64,000 nucleotides of DNA. Origin: Epiperipatus broadwayi. Its lineage: Eukaryota > Onychophora > Udeonychophora > Euonychophora > Peripatidae. The translations under genes and the position numbers were made by a program. Every line of letters begins with the position of its first letter. Position 1 is the first letter of the stretch. The stretch is taken from contig JAQFVV010000230.1 in assembly GCA_028023455.1 (NCBI GenBank), forward strand, positions 1,178,001 through 1,242,000. The letters run 5' to 3'. The notes beneath the pieces are model-generated. The model had not been told where the DNA came from and did no database searches. It worked only from the letters and a program-made list of their open reading frames with translations. This document shows, one piece after another, positions 1 to 11,599 of this stretch.

Positions 1-54
1 CCATCATGCATTACTGAAACATATGATCAAAGACGTGAAAAATATAAACGATCC

Positions 55-110
55 CTAAGATGTGCATTTCATGCTGAACCAGTACTCATCAGTTGACCCA
101 TATTGCAATC
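55..110. repeat. Foldback family A, terminal fragment
   Basis: This short stretch contains the family A phrase catgctgaaccagtactcat, which recurs in the fuller copies near 4.2, 7.7, 20.3 and 63.2 kb. Only part of one arm is present, so it is a decayed or truncated copy at the window edge. Confidence 0.55.
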
Positions 111-115
111 TTTTA

Positions 116-1160
116 CATTTATCTTCTTGTTTAGTATAAATATAGAAAGCAAATTACTGTAGTTTAATTGACAGGTTTCAAATTCTTTGCTTTACAATTT
201 TTTATATAAATCACTTTATGGAAATATATTAATAACTTTTTCTAATCATTTATTAAGCTAGACATTATCTTTAGCCCAACTTTAAGTCTCACTCAGTGAG
301 TAATATATCTGCAATGTATAGATGCATCAATATTTATTTCCTTATCCATGTTGACAATTTTGCCAACTTTTACTGCAACACTCTCATGTATGGTAGGAAC
401 TGGTTTCTATCCATTTTTTACACCTTGTGGAAGGTTACATATTCATTGCACTATAATATATTATTATTGTTTGTCAAAATAATACTAGTTGTGAGTCAAT
501 GGAGGTAAAAGTAATACTGATTGTGGAAGTCTTTAAGATGTAATGGTTGTTGCATCTACTTTCTTGTTCATATGTGTGATGTGGTTATTAATGCATTAGC
601 CTCCAAGATTTAGAGTTCCAATGTGGAGAAGGAGGACTTGGCTTTGATGATCTCTAAATATGCTTTGGACTTTTTCAAGTAGGTCACTTATAAACAATTC
701 CATCCATTCAGTTACTGGTTCATAATGAATGTCTAACTTTTATTAATAGGAATAAATATCTCAGGTCAATCAGTGTTGGCCAGATGAGTTTTCATGCAGT
801 GATCATAAAGCAAAAATAGGTTTGTCATAAAAAGTTGCCCCCCCCCCTGTTGGTTATATCACTTATTTAAGGGGCATCCATTTAGGGGTTACTTTTACTA
901 TTTATAGAATATGCTATTAATTAATAAAATGGTCAAATAGGCTTGTTAGAAATATTAACTGATGAATTTCAGCTGAGAAAAAAAACTTACTAAATTACTA
1001 ACAACCTAATTGACATGCGGTTTCCCCCTTTTTGGTGCTCAAACGCCATTTAGCGTACTTAATAACTGATTATATAATAAATAAGTAATAATGAGGAAAA
1101 TATAATTAAGAAAATTTAAAACATATTTCATATAATATATCATCCAAAAAATAATATATA
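116..1160. other. Unannotated AT-rich DNA
   Basis: I see no recognisable coding region or repeat family here. A C-run lies near 839-847. The short open frame at 296-508 has no recognisable motif and biased low-complexity composition, so I do not call it a gene. Confidence 0.5.
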
Positions 1161-1162
1161 GA

Positions 1163-1500
1163 GCTGCTTTCAGTCATAGATGAATGGTTACCAGATAAAT
1201 ATCGTTTTTTGAGAATCAAAAAGCTCTATAGAATGATTCTACTTGCCAGACAAATGCAAGAAAAGTGTTCAGAATTAAAAAGTGATTTATATATTGGTTT
1301 TATTGATTTAGTCAAAAATTTGATTCAGTTAATCAAATATGTCTATGGTATTATTTTAAATTAGGTGGTTATCTACTAAAATATATTCATTTTATATCAG
1401 TTTTATATGATGGAATGAGAAAGTTTCTATATGTGGAAAATCTGAGATATTTAAAATGAAAACTTCTGTTAACAAAGATCAGCATTTGCTCCAACAATTT
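1163..1500 (+). pseudogene. Decayed LINE reverse transcriptase, N-terminal half
   Basis: Translation in shifting frames gives RQMQEKCSELKSDLYIGFID followed by LVKNLIQL. This matches the region around motif A of a non-LTR reverse transcriptase, where the family usually reads DLYxxFIDLxKAFDxVNR. Downstream is a remnant of the motif B region (near 1470-1500, resembling NKDQHLLQ in place of KQGCVLAP). Stops and frameshifts are frequent, and the catalytic Asp of KAFD is lost. It probably belongs to the same copy as the C-terminal half at 2085-2880, with a hairpin-related repeat and a tandem duplication lying between them. The exact clade is not resolved. Confidence 0.6.
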
Positions 1501-1612
1501 TTTTTTTAATTTCTTCTTCTCTTTTTTCTTTTTCTTCTTACTATTATTGTACTTCTTTTTTTATTATTTGTATTCTTCTTACTCTTATTCTTCCTTCTCC
1601 TCTTCCTCCTGT
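1500..1612. repeat. Pyrimidine-rich low-complexity tract
   Basis: The plus strand is an imperfect TTC/TTTCT-rich tract. It is simple sequence with no coding content. Confidence 0.8.
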
Positions 1613-1730
1613 AAGATGTGATTCAAGTCTGATGGTGGAATTTTTAATATAAATCAATTAAAAGCAAGAACAAAACTTTTATTTTCTTGGATTTACAATC
1701 TACTGATAAATTGTGTTATTTTTTCCAGTT

Positions 1731-1908
1731 CAAAAAACAATTTATGGAATGTATTTAATGTTTAGAATGCAACATATAAAGACTTATATCTTCTTTACTT
1801 TTTTTGCATTTCTTCATATCAAAAAACAATTTATGGAATGTATTTAATGTTTAGAATGCAACATATAAAGACTTATATCTTCTTTACTTTTTTTGCATTT
1901 CTTCATAT
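1731..1908. repeat. Perfect tandem duplication, 89 bp x 2
   Basis: The 89-bp unit at 1731-1819 is repeated directly and, by eye, without a mismatch at 1820-1908. Both units begin with caaaaaacaatttatggaat. Complete identity in otherwise decayed DNA indicates a recent duplication. Confidence 0.9.
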
Positions 1909-1939
1909 ATTCATATATATTACTTTTTTTTTTTTTTTA

Positions 1940-2035
1940 TAAATTTCCTCATATACACTTTGATGCTCTGATGAAGTCTGCAGGACAGTCAAAACTGTTA
2001 GAAAAATAAAGGAGGAATTATATAAAAATTAAAGA
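1940..2035 (+). repeat. Penelope-like terminal fragment with degenerate hammerhead motif
   Basis: The sequence ctctgatgaagtctgcagga followed by cagtcaaaactgttag parallels the better preserved repeat at 56.49 kb, including its flank (catatacactttgatg against catatgcactttaata). The CTGATGA core at 1968-1974 is intact, but the expected GAAA is CAAA here. It is probably a terminal fragment of a Penelope-like element; the family assignment is inferred. Confidence 0.45.
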
Positions 2036-2084
2036 CTTTAGTGATAGAAGAAAAATTCTCAATAACTTTTAGCATTGTTATTAA

Positions 2085-2880
2085 CTTGAGAATGCAAACC
2101 AATTTAAATATTTTGACAGTTTTATAAATAGAAAGGTGGCCTTAAATGTTGAAATATATCGCAGATCCTAACATGCTGTTGCTGCTTTTAACAAGTTAAA
2201 AGGTAAGATATTGTATCATAGAGAAATAACTAGTGTAACTAAGTCAGCTGCACATACAATTCCTATTTTATCTAATTTCTTGAATGGAAGTCAGATTTGG
2301 ACACCTATTGGCTCATTATAAAAGTATCAGAAAAATTTCATTTAAAGATACTGTGTAAAGTTTTCAAAATACGGTAGCAAGAGCATAAAACTAATTACAA
2401 TGTTCTTCAAATTTCTCAATATGATACTATATAGTCCTCTATTGTAAAGACATACCTTTATTGGATAGGACTTGCTGAATGTGGTACTATTGAGTCCATT
2501 ACTATAAAGTCATTTCTTCATTGGACTGGAAATGCTGAATGTGGTACTATAAAGTCTACTACTGCAAGGAACACATTTATTGGATAGGACTTGCTGAATG
2601 TGGTACTATAGATTTCACTACTGTAAAGTAAAATGAATGAAACAATGCAAAACTTCATTAAAGGATGTTTGGTGAACTTGAATACAGTTTTTATGAGATA
2701 GGTAACTCCATTTATGCTATAAGTATTATTGTAAAGACATTCTAAAGCAGTTCAAGGTTGATTATTGCCATTGAGAAGATATGAAAGATTAAAATATAAC
2801 ATCACAAAAATATCAAATAAACAGAAAAATGGACCAGGATGTTGTATATGTAAATTTGTTTGTGTTTAAAAGATTGGTTT
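2085..2880 (+). pseudogene. Decayed LINE reverse transcriptase, C-terminal half
   Basis: Reading across frames gives a thumb-region remnant near 2265-2360 (trpThr-Tyr signature in a GSETWTPYR-like context, then KSIRKISFKDTV), followed by repeated L-H-W-x-G-x segments that resemble the LRWIGHVVRM motif after the RT domain of many LINEs. Further on, 2690-2800 resembles the RYKDxLKxxLK segment of the same family. No frame stays open. The homologous region is present in inverse orientation at 8800-9640. Part of it has been expanded into a 60-bp tandem array. Confidence 0.6.
2411..2632 (+). repeat. 60-bp tandem array inside a LINE remnant
   Basis: The phrase gtggtactat recurs at 2481, 2541 and 2600, with a diverged copy (atgatactat) at 2421, so the period is 60, 60 and 59 bp. 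Each unit contains a decayed version of the L-x-W-x-G motif of the surrounding LINE remnant. A 60-bp unit is 20 codons. Confidence 0.85.
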
Positions 2881-3270
2881 GTATAGTAATCACAAAACTT
2901 ATTTCTGGAATTGAAATAGATGTCCTTGTTTATGAGGGGCTATGTATACATGTAATACATGACATAACATTACAACAACTTGACAATTAATATCCAACTG
3001 GAATATAATTATCTGAAGAAAAATATAAGTGATAAGACAAAACAATGTTATATCATAATATATTGTTTTCCTTCACCTACAAATATGACATTATCTCATC
3101 AACATCAATTCATTTCAAAAAAACAATATGTTTATAATCAAACATAGTTGCATTTTCAAATAAAAATAGTTCTATGTGCATTTATTTAATTGAGTAGATT
3201 GGATGTGTTCTGGTTATCAGGAAAAAAGCATGCACATTTATTTTAATTTTTTTAAAAGCTATTTGAAGGA
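2881..3270. other. Unannotated AT-rich DNA
   Basis: I recognise no gene, RNA or repeat family in this stretch. Confidence 0.5.
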
Positions 3271-3274
3271 GTTT

Positions 3275-3362
3275 TAGGATTATTGTGAACTTGAATTCCA
3301 GATCATATGATTGGCAGGCTAACACTCTAACCACTTCTCTGAGATAGTTTTTGTATTTATAT
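3275..3362 (-). repeat. tRNA-derived SINE-like sequence
   Basis: On the minus strand the sequence reads TCAGAGAAGTGGTTAGAGTG, a box-A-like segment, followed about 40 bases later by GGAATTCAAGTTC, a box-B-like segment. The arrangement matches the internal pol III promoter of a tRNA. The box B is degraded, so it is a pseudogene or the head of an old SINE and not a functional tRNA. Confidence 0.5.
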
Positions 3363-4004
3363 ATATTGTACCAGATGTTCAAAGGATAGAATTAGATAAG
3401 GATATATTACTATGCCATAATAGACTGAATAGGATAGAAAACTATGCTGACATATCCCTGTTTAATTTTAATAACAAATATTTTATTCATCCAGCATATT
3501 TAAAGGTGAAAACTTAGTTTGCTACATATTTCATATTCCTTTTTAGCTTCAAGTGGAGACTATATAAATAAAATTATTTCCCCATCTTAATCCTTGAATT
3601 GTTGTTCTTGTCACATTAAACAACAATTCTTGATGCCGAAGCAACATTTTATCACATGGATACCTTTTTTAGAAAGAAATTGAAATGACATTCAGCATTT
3701 CTTATTCTTCATCCTAGTAGTTTGGGACATCAAGGAATATTTGAGCACCAAAAGTGATGACATGAACTTCTATCCAGGAAACTTTGATTCTTATAAGTTC
3801 ATTTTTTAGGACTGAATTAAAATGCACAAAGCATCTGAATTATGGGAAAACTTGCCAATACTGATGGTAAGAATCATGCATTTATAATTGTTATGGACAG
3901 TTATGAATACATCAGTTTTTCTTTATTGAAAATAGTTCTAGGCAAAATCATTCTTCACAACTTTATTTGTTTAACCTAATTATATATATAGTTAAATAAG
4001 CTTT
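3363..4004. other. Unannotated AT-rich DNA
   Basis: I see no recognisable feature in this stretch. Confidence 0.5.
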
Positions 4005-4112
4005 GGGTCTTGTGTAAGGAAGGACCTTATACTCCAGTGCTGGCACATTCATCACTCAAACTTCTTATGAACTTTCAAGAAATGAAGCCACTCAATTTTT
4101 TTTTTCAAATAT
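4005..4112 (+). repeat. SINE family B copy (diverged)
   Basis: It ends with the family phrase ctcaaacttcttatgaactt, then a degenerate form of gcaataaagccattc and a T-run. The same 3' phrase occurs at 8.4, 12.8, 24.1 and 55.1-55.4 kb. The tRNA-like head is decayed here. Confidence 0.6.
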
Positions 4113-4122
4113 ATTTTTAAAA

Positions 4123-5323
4123 AAGATTTGAACTCAGTCTTTCAAATTTTCATACAGCTATCGACTCCAACTTATACAACCAATGCACATGACCACATAC
4201 ATGTCAAAAAAATAAATGATATCCAATATACATATTTCATGCTAAACCAGCACTCATCAGCAGGTTCATATCATCATCTCACACACACATATAAAATCAG
4301 TGTCAATTTATATCAAGATAGCAAATCTACAAATCTCAATGGATCAGTTTCAACCTACTCCATCCTCCAACTCTTCAGCCATCCATACCATTGAAAATCT
4401 GATGATGGAATTCCCAAATTCCTTGTTGATGCCAATATTATTGTCATGCCCATGTTGACTTTATGTCCCTTTGAACTTTCATGGATAGAACTTTATGATG
4501 AGCAGAATGCAGGCTCAGTATGTAATATTTAAATACAAGTATATTGTTTATATTGAATTTAATGTAATTGTGTTCCATCATCAGATTTTCAATATGTATA
4601 ATTGAAGAATTGGAGGGTGGAGAAGATTGAAACCTGTTCATCAGTTTGAAGATTTGCTATCTTAATATAAACTGAACACTGATTATATATGTGCGTGAGA
4701 GATGATGATTTGGATTAACAGATGAGTGCTGGTCTAGCATAAAGTATATATATTGAAAATCATTTATCTTTTTCACAAGTATGTGGTCTTGTATATCAGA
4801 TGTATAAAATGGAGTGGATAGTTGTAGATAGCTTGAGAGTTCGAGTTCAAATTGCTTTTAATTACATTAAGTTCATTATTGACAATATACTTTATATTTA
4901 AATATTACATATTCAGCCTGTATTATACCTATCCTTTTCTGTATATTTTAATAGACGTATTAAAATCCTATACGTGAAGTGTCAGAGTGACTTAAAGTCA
5001 ACATGGATTTGACAATAATATTGGCATCAACAAGGGCTTTGAGCATTTCATCATCAGATTTTCAATGATATAGATGGCTGAAGAGTTGGAGGGAAGAGAA
5101 AATTGAAGCCTGTCCATTAAAGTTTGATTTCCGATCTTAATATAAAATGAGCACAAATTATATATATGTGTGTGGGAGATGATGATCTGGACCTTGCTGG
5201 TTCAGCACAAAATACATATATTGGAGATCATTTATCTTTTTCACATGTATGTAGTCATGTGTATCGGTTGTATAAGATGGAGAGAATAGCTATAGAGAGC
5301 TTGAAAGTCTGAGTTCAAATCTA
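4123..5323. mobile_element. Foldback family A element, composite
   Basis: The left arm starts with gatttgaactcagtctttc at about 4125 and runs to about 4495. A complementary right arm runs from about 4968 to 5323 and ends with ctgagttcaaat. Between them, 4563-4856 is a further copy of the right half that also ends in gagttcaaatt. The arms include the paired signatures catgctaaaccagcactcat and ctgatgatggaa against their complements. There is no coding capacity; the open frames in this region are by-products of the repeat. It is best read as a non-autonomous foldback element with an extra half copy. Confidence 0.75.
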
Positions 5324-5615
5324 TTATAATAAGTTCAGTATAGATAATATGTTTTTATTAAAAGTGTATGATTTGGAGTAGCATTTGTAATAACTAGATA
5401 TACTAACTTTATTGTATTATGGAATTTTTTGATGTAATTATTAATTATTTATATCCATGTACAAAATTGATCCATGTACTTCGTTTAGATTAACTTCTGA
5501 ATCAATATTTTCTTTAAGAATATAACGATGCCTCACAATTGTTTGACAATTAAGTTACAAAATTGCAGATGTACAATACTGTATTTTCAAACTACGAGTA
5601 TTAATACTAAATCCC
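5324..5615. other. Unannotated spacer
   Basis: This is AT-rich spacer between two family A copies in which I recognise nothing. Confidence 0.5.
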
Positions 5616-5617
5616 CT

Positions 5618-5815
5618 ATGCTGGTTTAGCATGAAATACGTTTATTGGAGGTTATTTATCTTTTCAACATATATGTGTTTAAGTGTATAAGTGATATTAG
5701 ATAGAGCGGAGAGTGATGGGTCGTGTGAAAGTCTGTGCTCACATACCCTATATATATAGACACAGGTATATAATAAGCCTGTGTTTCAATTAATAATCAG
5801 ATAATAAAAATTGCC
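5618..5815. repeat. Foldback family A, right-arm fragment of subfamily A2
   Basis: The fragment starts with tgctggtttagcatgaaata and continues through tctgtgctcacatacccta to a terminal mini-palindrome (acacagg ... cctgtgt). The same extended terminus is found at both ends of the palindrome at 20.1-20.5 kb, which defines a subfamily distinct from copies ending in gagttcaaatc. Confidence 0.7.
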
Positions 5816-7620
5816 GGAAGCTAATTACTTTGATCGGAAGTTGGTATATGAAAAATAAAACAATACGTAATGGTATGGAAGAAATTGGAAAATAATGTCC
5901 TTACTAAAAGAATCTGTAAAATAATAATTTTATGTAAATATTTCTAGTAAAATAAAGTAAAAACTGACTATACGGGAGTCAAATAAAAAAAAATATATAT
6001 ATATCTTTCAAAACGTTTTATTTTAAAAGCATGTTAAAATATTTTATAAAAATATTTTTAATCTACAAAGCTTGTAGTGTTTAATTTTTTTAAACTTGAG
6101 GTTTCATAAATTGAGTTGTAAATATTAGAACTTTAGTTTTCTATAGAAATTCTTATGAAAAGAAAAGCGACCACAATAGGAAACCTGTTGAATAACGAGA
6201 ACCATTGAGAAAGTGGGGAATTCAAAAGCTTTTTGTCCAAGGTGTAAATTGAAGGGTTTCTCCGACTGCCTACCTGTTTCTATAGGTGTTTTTGTTTTTT
6301 TTTTTAAAGAAAAGTTTTCAAGTACACCTATTATGGGTAGTGATTTCTAAATGTTGATGAAGAGATCAGGCAACGTTCTGACAGCAGGTATAGAATTCGC
6401 GTTTGTATTTACAGTCTATTCTTCTCGTTGGAGGAGCTAAAAAATTGTGACTGCATTTATCCCGACTGGAAAGAAATTCAATCCCAACCTTGAAAAGTTC
6501 TCTTTTCAGTACTTTTACTATCATCTCTTTTAAAAAAAAAAGTTTGACTTGCGTTTGAGTTTTCCGTTTCATACTTTACCAAGCCTATTTTTCTCCCTTG
6601 TTATTGGATGCTAGGTATATTTTCGTGTCCCACCAAGATTAAAAGGTAGGTACAGACACTTTTATTAAAATTAGCTAATCTCGATTTGCCACTAACAGCG
6701 CTGAGCTAAAAATGTTTTAGAGTATATGAAGCGGATAAAGATAGACTGTGGGGAGATGAGAATAAGTCTTCTCACAAGCATAAACCAATTGATATTAAGA
6801 CCATTTTTAAAAACTGGTTTACAAAATAAGAACTGTTTATATGCTATAAAAGTTGTACTATTTTATATCGATGTATTTTTTTTTCATTTTATATTTAAAT
6901 GTATAAGTAAAAAAAAAAAAAAACAGCCTGTAAATAGCTCACTGCAGGACGAAGGCTTTTCTATCTGCCCCTCGAGAAAGCAGTCGTCACAGGCTTGGTA
7001 ATTGTCGGAAGATGGGGATTTAAGTAATCTTCCGATCTTATTTTATCTTCTAAGAATACCTACATATCCATTTTCTGACAAATTTTGGATGGCTAGCTAT
7101 GTTACTATGGGCTAGCAAAATAAAAATAAGGGGATGGGATATCTGGATTACACAGACTTAGGGCATGGTTCTATAAATGTTTTAAAAACAATGATTTTAA
7201 AATACTTTTAATAAATTCACAAACTATTTTAAATCACTGTTTTTAAGGTTAAAATTTTTTTATTATATTTCTCTCTAATCGCAGATTATAGACTTGAAAC
7301 TAAAGATCGAATGTGTTTACAACTCTATAAATATATTACTTTTATCACTATACTTACTATTATTTTATCACTATACTTACTATGTTTTAAACACCGGGAT
7401 GACTAATCCTGAGACCAGCTTTGGTCAAAGTAGGTTATTAATAGCTTTCTAATACCCCACCCCTTTCATTGTCTATAAACATGTGTTTGAATTGTGTTTG
7501 ATAGAAATAATTTATTGAGATATAAATAAATAGATTAGCAGTTATATATGGTTTTTATAGATATAGAGAAGATTTGAAATACAGGTATTCTTATACCTGG
7601 AACTTAATTGTAAATATAGG
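5816..7620. other. Mostly unannotated; possible decayed LINE 3' end near 6935-7000
   Basis: Most of this stretch shows nothing recognisable. At 6938-6960 the phrase ctcactgcaggacgaaggct resembles the complement of the RTE 3' end (cctgcagtgg), so a decayed minus-strand LINE 3' end may lie here. That is a weak match. The open frames at 6366-6572 and 6726-7001 have no family signature. Confidence 0.35.
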
Positions 7621-8284
7621 GGATTTGAATTCAGACAACCTTCAACTATCCACATTACCTCATACTACTGACATACATGACCACACACATGTAGAAAAAT
7701 AATCACTAATATACATATTTTGTGCTGAACCAGCACTCATCAGTTGGTCCACATTATCATCTCCCATATATATATATAATCAGTGCTCAGTTTATATTAA
7801 GATAGCAAATTTTCATACTTTAATGAACAGGCTTCAATCTACTCCAACCTCCAACTCTTCAGCCATCCATACCATTGAAAATCTGATGATGAAAAGTCCA
7901 AATCCCATGCTGATGTCAATATTATTGTGATGTCCATGTTCTATGTATTTAAATGGATAAGTTCCTATACATGAGAGGTCAGACTGACTTGAGGTCAACA
8001 TGGGCATGGCAATAATATTGGCAGCAGCATGGAATTTGGGCTTTCCATCATCATATTTACAATGGTATGGATGGCTGAAGAGTTGGATGTTGGAGTAGAC
8101 AGAAGCCTGTCCATTAAAGTATGATTTTGTATCTTAATATGAGCATTGATTATATATATGTGTGTGTGGGAGATGATGTATATTGGTGATTATTTATCTT
8201 TTCTACATATGTGTGGTCATGTATATCAGTAGTATGAGATAATGTGTATAGTTGAAGGTATCTGAGTTCAAATCTCCTATATCT
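7617..8284. mobile_element. Foldback family A element, near-complete
   Basis: The left terminus tataggggatttgaattcag is answered at the right end by ctgagttcaaatctcctata, giving inverted ends that run inward for about 300 bases per arm around a centre near 7955. The internal paired signatures include tccaactcttcagccatcca on the left and its complement on the right. Both termini abut TA, which is compatible with TA target duplication, although TA is common in this DNA. There is no coding capacity. Confidence 0.8.
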
Positions 8285-8332
8285 ACCAATGATAATCAAG
8301 TATTACTAATTAGTCATAGTATTATATGCCTT

Positions 8333-8462
8333 GCAAGGGTTGACACAACAGTAGAGGGTTTGACTTGGAATTGAGGAGATCCCAGGATCAATTTGACACT
8401 TGACACTTGGACCGGTTTGGTGCTCAAACTTCAAACTCCTGAACAATAAAGCCATATGTTTT
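8333..8462 (+). repeat. SINE family B copy
   Basis: A tRNA-like head is followed by a box-B-like gatcccaggatcaa, then ggtttggtgctcaaacttc and aacaataaagccat, ending in a T-rich run. The order of these blocks is the same as in the copy at 55.3 kb. It lies directly after a family A element. Confidence 0.65.
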
Positions 8463-8559
8463 TTTTATATAGTATTCAGTTATTCAGTCAATTTGACTAA
8501 CCTTTATGCAATGAACTTAACTTATAATAAGGCATAGAATGTTTTTTTTTTCCACTTAT

Positions 8560-8750
8560 ACAGGATCTATAGTCAGTACAGCTAAACCTTCTGTATCAGG
8601 ATGTCTATCTAGTTAATGAACAAAGCACGAATGGAAAACTGCTCAAATATACACCTTCTAGCAATTGACTGGCCTGATAAGTGTTTTCTTCTTTACTGTT
8701 CTTCTCTGAATGGTTTCTGGAGAAGTTTTTGATTGTGTGAGTTTTCTAGA
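8560..8750 (+). repeat. SINE family C copy (diverged)
   Basis: The block with ggatgtctatctagttaatg, aatggaaaactgctcaaata and ctttactgttcttctctgaa is shared with the copies at 23.9 kb and 54.3 kb. The tRNA-like head is poorly preserved. Confidence 0.5.
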
Positions 8751-8799
8751 GATTATTTTAACATTTTTTATCTACGCTAATCAATGTTTGAGATTGGGA

Positions 8800-9650
8800 A
8801 TATGGGTATATTTTTATTAGAAATTTTTATTAATGTTAAACAGATGATTGTCTTTTCATGGTGGCAAGCCAACTCAAACTCACCGGAGAATGTGCTGAGC
8901 CATTTTTCTGTTTACTTGTTATTTTATGATGTTGCCTTTTAATTTATTCAGGAGATTTTTCATTCTGAGATATTAATACCATGTTTAATTGAAGTTCTCC
9001 CATGCATTCCACTCTTTGCCAAATCTTCTTAATGGATTGACATGACACTTCTTTATAATGTCTTTGAAATAATCCATATAATGTAAATGGGGTCTACTTT
9101 TCCCATAAAAACCATGTTTATGCTAACCATGAAAACATTATTTTAGAAATTCTTGCATTGTTCATTCATTTTACATGTCCGATCCAATAAAGAAGTGATT
9201 TTGACTATATATTATAACATCTAACAACCTGAAGAATGTACTGATTGGTCTTATGATTTCCTATCATATTCCAAAAATTTTATAGAACAATCTTAAATGA
9301 ATCTTTTCTAATGTTTTATATTATGTCGATAGGATGTCCAAGTTTCATTTAAATACAATAAAGTAAATAAAATAACAGCTGTATATACTGTTAATGTAAT
9401 TGCAATTGTTATTCCCCTATGATGAAATAGTTTATCTTTAACTTGTTAAAAGCAATAACAGCACTTTGGAGACTATGTTGTATTCAGCAACAATGCCTGC
9501 CTCTCTACTAGTAAAACACTCAAGGTATTTAAACTGAGTTATATTCCATCCAAAGTAAAAGTTGCTAAGGACTTTTCTTCTATCACTGACTTAACATCAA
9601 TTAATATTGCATTCAAAACGTTAAGAAAAAAGTCCTTGATTACAGTCGTA
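8800..9650 (-). pseudogene. Decayed LINE reverse transcriptase, C-terminal half
   Basis: On the minus strand, starting near 9560, the translation reads QFKYLECFTSREAGIVAEYN, which corresponds to the FTYLGSTLSREA-type segment after the RT palm. It is followed near 9340 by ETW-type and SYRHNIKH sequence, and near 9190 by LLYWIGHVK, the equivalent of LRWIGHVVRM. Frames are interrupted repeatedly. It is the same LINE family as the remnant at 2.1-2.9 kb in the opposite orientation. The catalytic core is missing. Confidence 0.65.
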
Positions 9651-9659
9651 AACTGAAAG

Positions 9660-9974
9660 AATCAAATGTCATTGTTTGGTATTTATATCCCTAACCAAAA
9701 CAAATAAAAAAAACCCCAGACATCTTGTTAAAATAGAACCGAGATTATTTGGTTCCATATCTATGTAATCAGGATGATTTGGGATCAAAACCCTAGACTG
9801 CAGGCTATTATTAGCTTGAGAAAAAATGAAATTAAAGATGGCTGCTAAATGCCTATCTGCATTAATCCAGATTTGAATCCCAAGTCCTCATTCATAAAGA
9901 CAAAAAGCAGTGTGGGTGGAATATATTATTATAAAATAACCATTGATTAAAAATGAACACAAGATTGCATTTTC
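9660..9974. other. Unannotated AT-rich DNA
   Basis: I recognise nothing in this stretch. Confidence 0.45.
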
Positions 9975-10130
9975 TAAACTCCTGACTAATGAAAGCTACA
10001 AGCTAGAAACTAGTCTGGGGATATCGAATGAGTAAGTATTAGATAGGGATTTCATGCATAAACTTTTTTGCATCCATTATTGCTAAGATTTATACTGAGT
10101 GGTGCTACTGTATAGAGATTTTGTTACTGA
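9975..10130 (-). repeat. Family E repeat copy
   Basis: On the minus strand it carries ctctatacagtagcaccact, then the core ccccagactagtttctagct followed by tgtagctttcat. These match the plus-strand copies at 15.4, 16.9 and 49.1 kb in the same order. No coding capacity is present. Confidence 0.7.
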
Positions 10131-10179
10131 TTAAAAATAAGTTGGCATATTAATAGAAAATAGAAAAATGTTTTTTTAT

Positions 10180-10745
10180 TTATTATACTAAGATGAACAA
10201 ATCAGCAAATATTATTGCTTGTAATAGCTCTCAAAAAGCTTTTCTGAAAATCCCTATTGTCAGACTGTTTTCTAACTTTGGCTGTCATCAGTGAGGCACT
10301 AAAACATTTAGGTATTAGATTTAAAAATATCAGGTCAAGTCACAGTATTTATCTAATAGTTATTCATTAAATAGAAAAATCTGAAATGTTCGGGCATCCA
10401 TATATCTTCAAATCCAGCTATATAACTTAAATATACATATGAAACTGAACTAAATTCAGATACTCTATAGTTTCAAGAGCAAAATAATAATTGCAAGGAA
10501 ATCAAGTCATATATCATTTGACTTAATTTAGTAAGCTTTTACTACAATTGTTATATAATGAGCTTATTAATAGTTCTTAATAAGCTTTTCTGAATATTCC
10601 TATCCTCAGACTGGTTTCTACCTCTGGAGGATAGGGATATTCAGGAAAGCTTGTTAAGAACTATTAGTACACTCATTATATAACATTTGTAGTACAAGCT
10701 TATTAAATTAACTCATGTGATATATGACTTGATTTCCTTGCAATA
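10180..10745. mobile_element. Foldback family D element
   Basis: The right half, 10495-10741, is a near-perfect palindrome with arms of about 115 bases: the left arm begins ggaaatcaagtcatatatca and the right arm ends with its complement. The left part, 10180-10490, carries the D/E core (cagactgttttctaac then ctgtcatcagtgaggcac) and then tagaaaaatctgaaatgttc, which is related to the middle of the element at 26.5-27.2 kb. The flanking segment is also found beside the hairpin at 60.2-60.5 kb. It is non-coding. Confidence 0.75.
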
Positions 10746-11594
10746 GGAATTTATCTGGGACTCGATACTCCAGAGTCAGAATACCATTGTCCAAAATCTT
10801 GCAGGTATGTTATGTAATATCTACATATTTATTGCCATTAAATATGACTGATATATGATTTAGTTTTTTTAAAAAAATCTACTCACATTAAACTGAGATC
10901 ACTTTCAACTTCATCACTAATGACAAAGAAAAAAAAGTAGAGAGGAAAAAAAATAAAGGTTTTTTAAAAATGTGAATTTAGGATATAATAGAGAAGAGTT
11001 GAAAACATATCTTGGTTTGGACACAAACTTAGAGGCAGAGGATCTATAAAAGGGGTATTGAAGGCATCTGCATAAAATATGAGAAAAATGTAGGAAGACA
11101 ATAAATGATTGTAAAAAGATAGCTACTATGTTTTCCCAAAAATAAGACCTAACCAGAAAATAAGCCCTAGCATAATTTTTCAGGATACTTATATTATTAG
11201 CTCTAATTAAGATTGTCAGGTCAATAGACATTATTGAATTATAAAATAATGAATGTTTAAATAAACAGTATTACTGACATTAATGTTTTAAATAAATTGT
11301 AATAAAAATTATATAGTTCTTTTGTATTTTCCCATCAACAATTTTTGACAAACCCAATTCCACCTGTATAGAGAAACAATTTATCATCCACAAGTCTATA
11401 TATCTGAGAATTGAAAATTCTTATTTATATATTTTTATACACTTATTTTATTTATATTTAATAGTTAAATTTAGAATACTTGATTTAGTTTTAGAGTTTC
11501 ATCATGATAGCTTTTAAATGTTTAAAATAAAAGAAAAATTTTTTTTTTCCTTCTAAAAGATTTTATTAAAACAACAGGAGTGATTTTCTTTCTC
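10746..11594. other. Unannotated AT-rich DNA
   Basis: No gene or repeat family is recognised. The minus-strand open frame at 10917-11231 is rich in Phe, Leu and Ser, as expected of antisense AT-rich DNA, and shows no domain. Confidence 0.5.
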
Positions 11595-11599
11595 TCTTA

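Noticed and set aside
6726-7001. Open frame of 91 codons near 6.7 kb
   Set aside because: It contains a poly-Lys stretch from an A-run and no domain; the 3' part may be a decayed LINE end.
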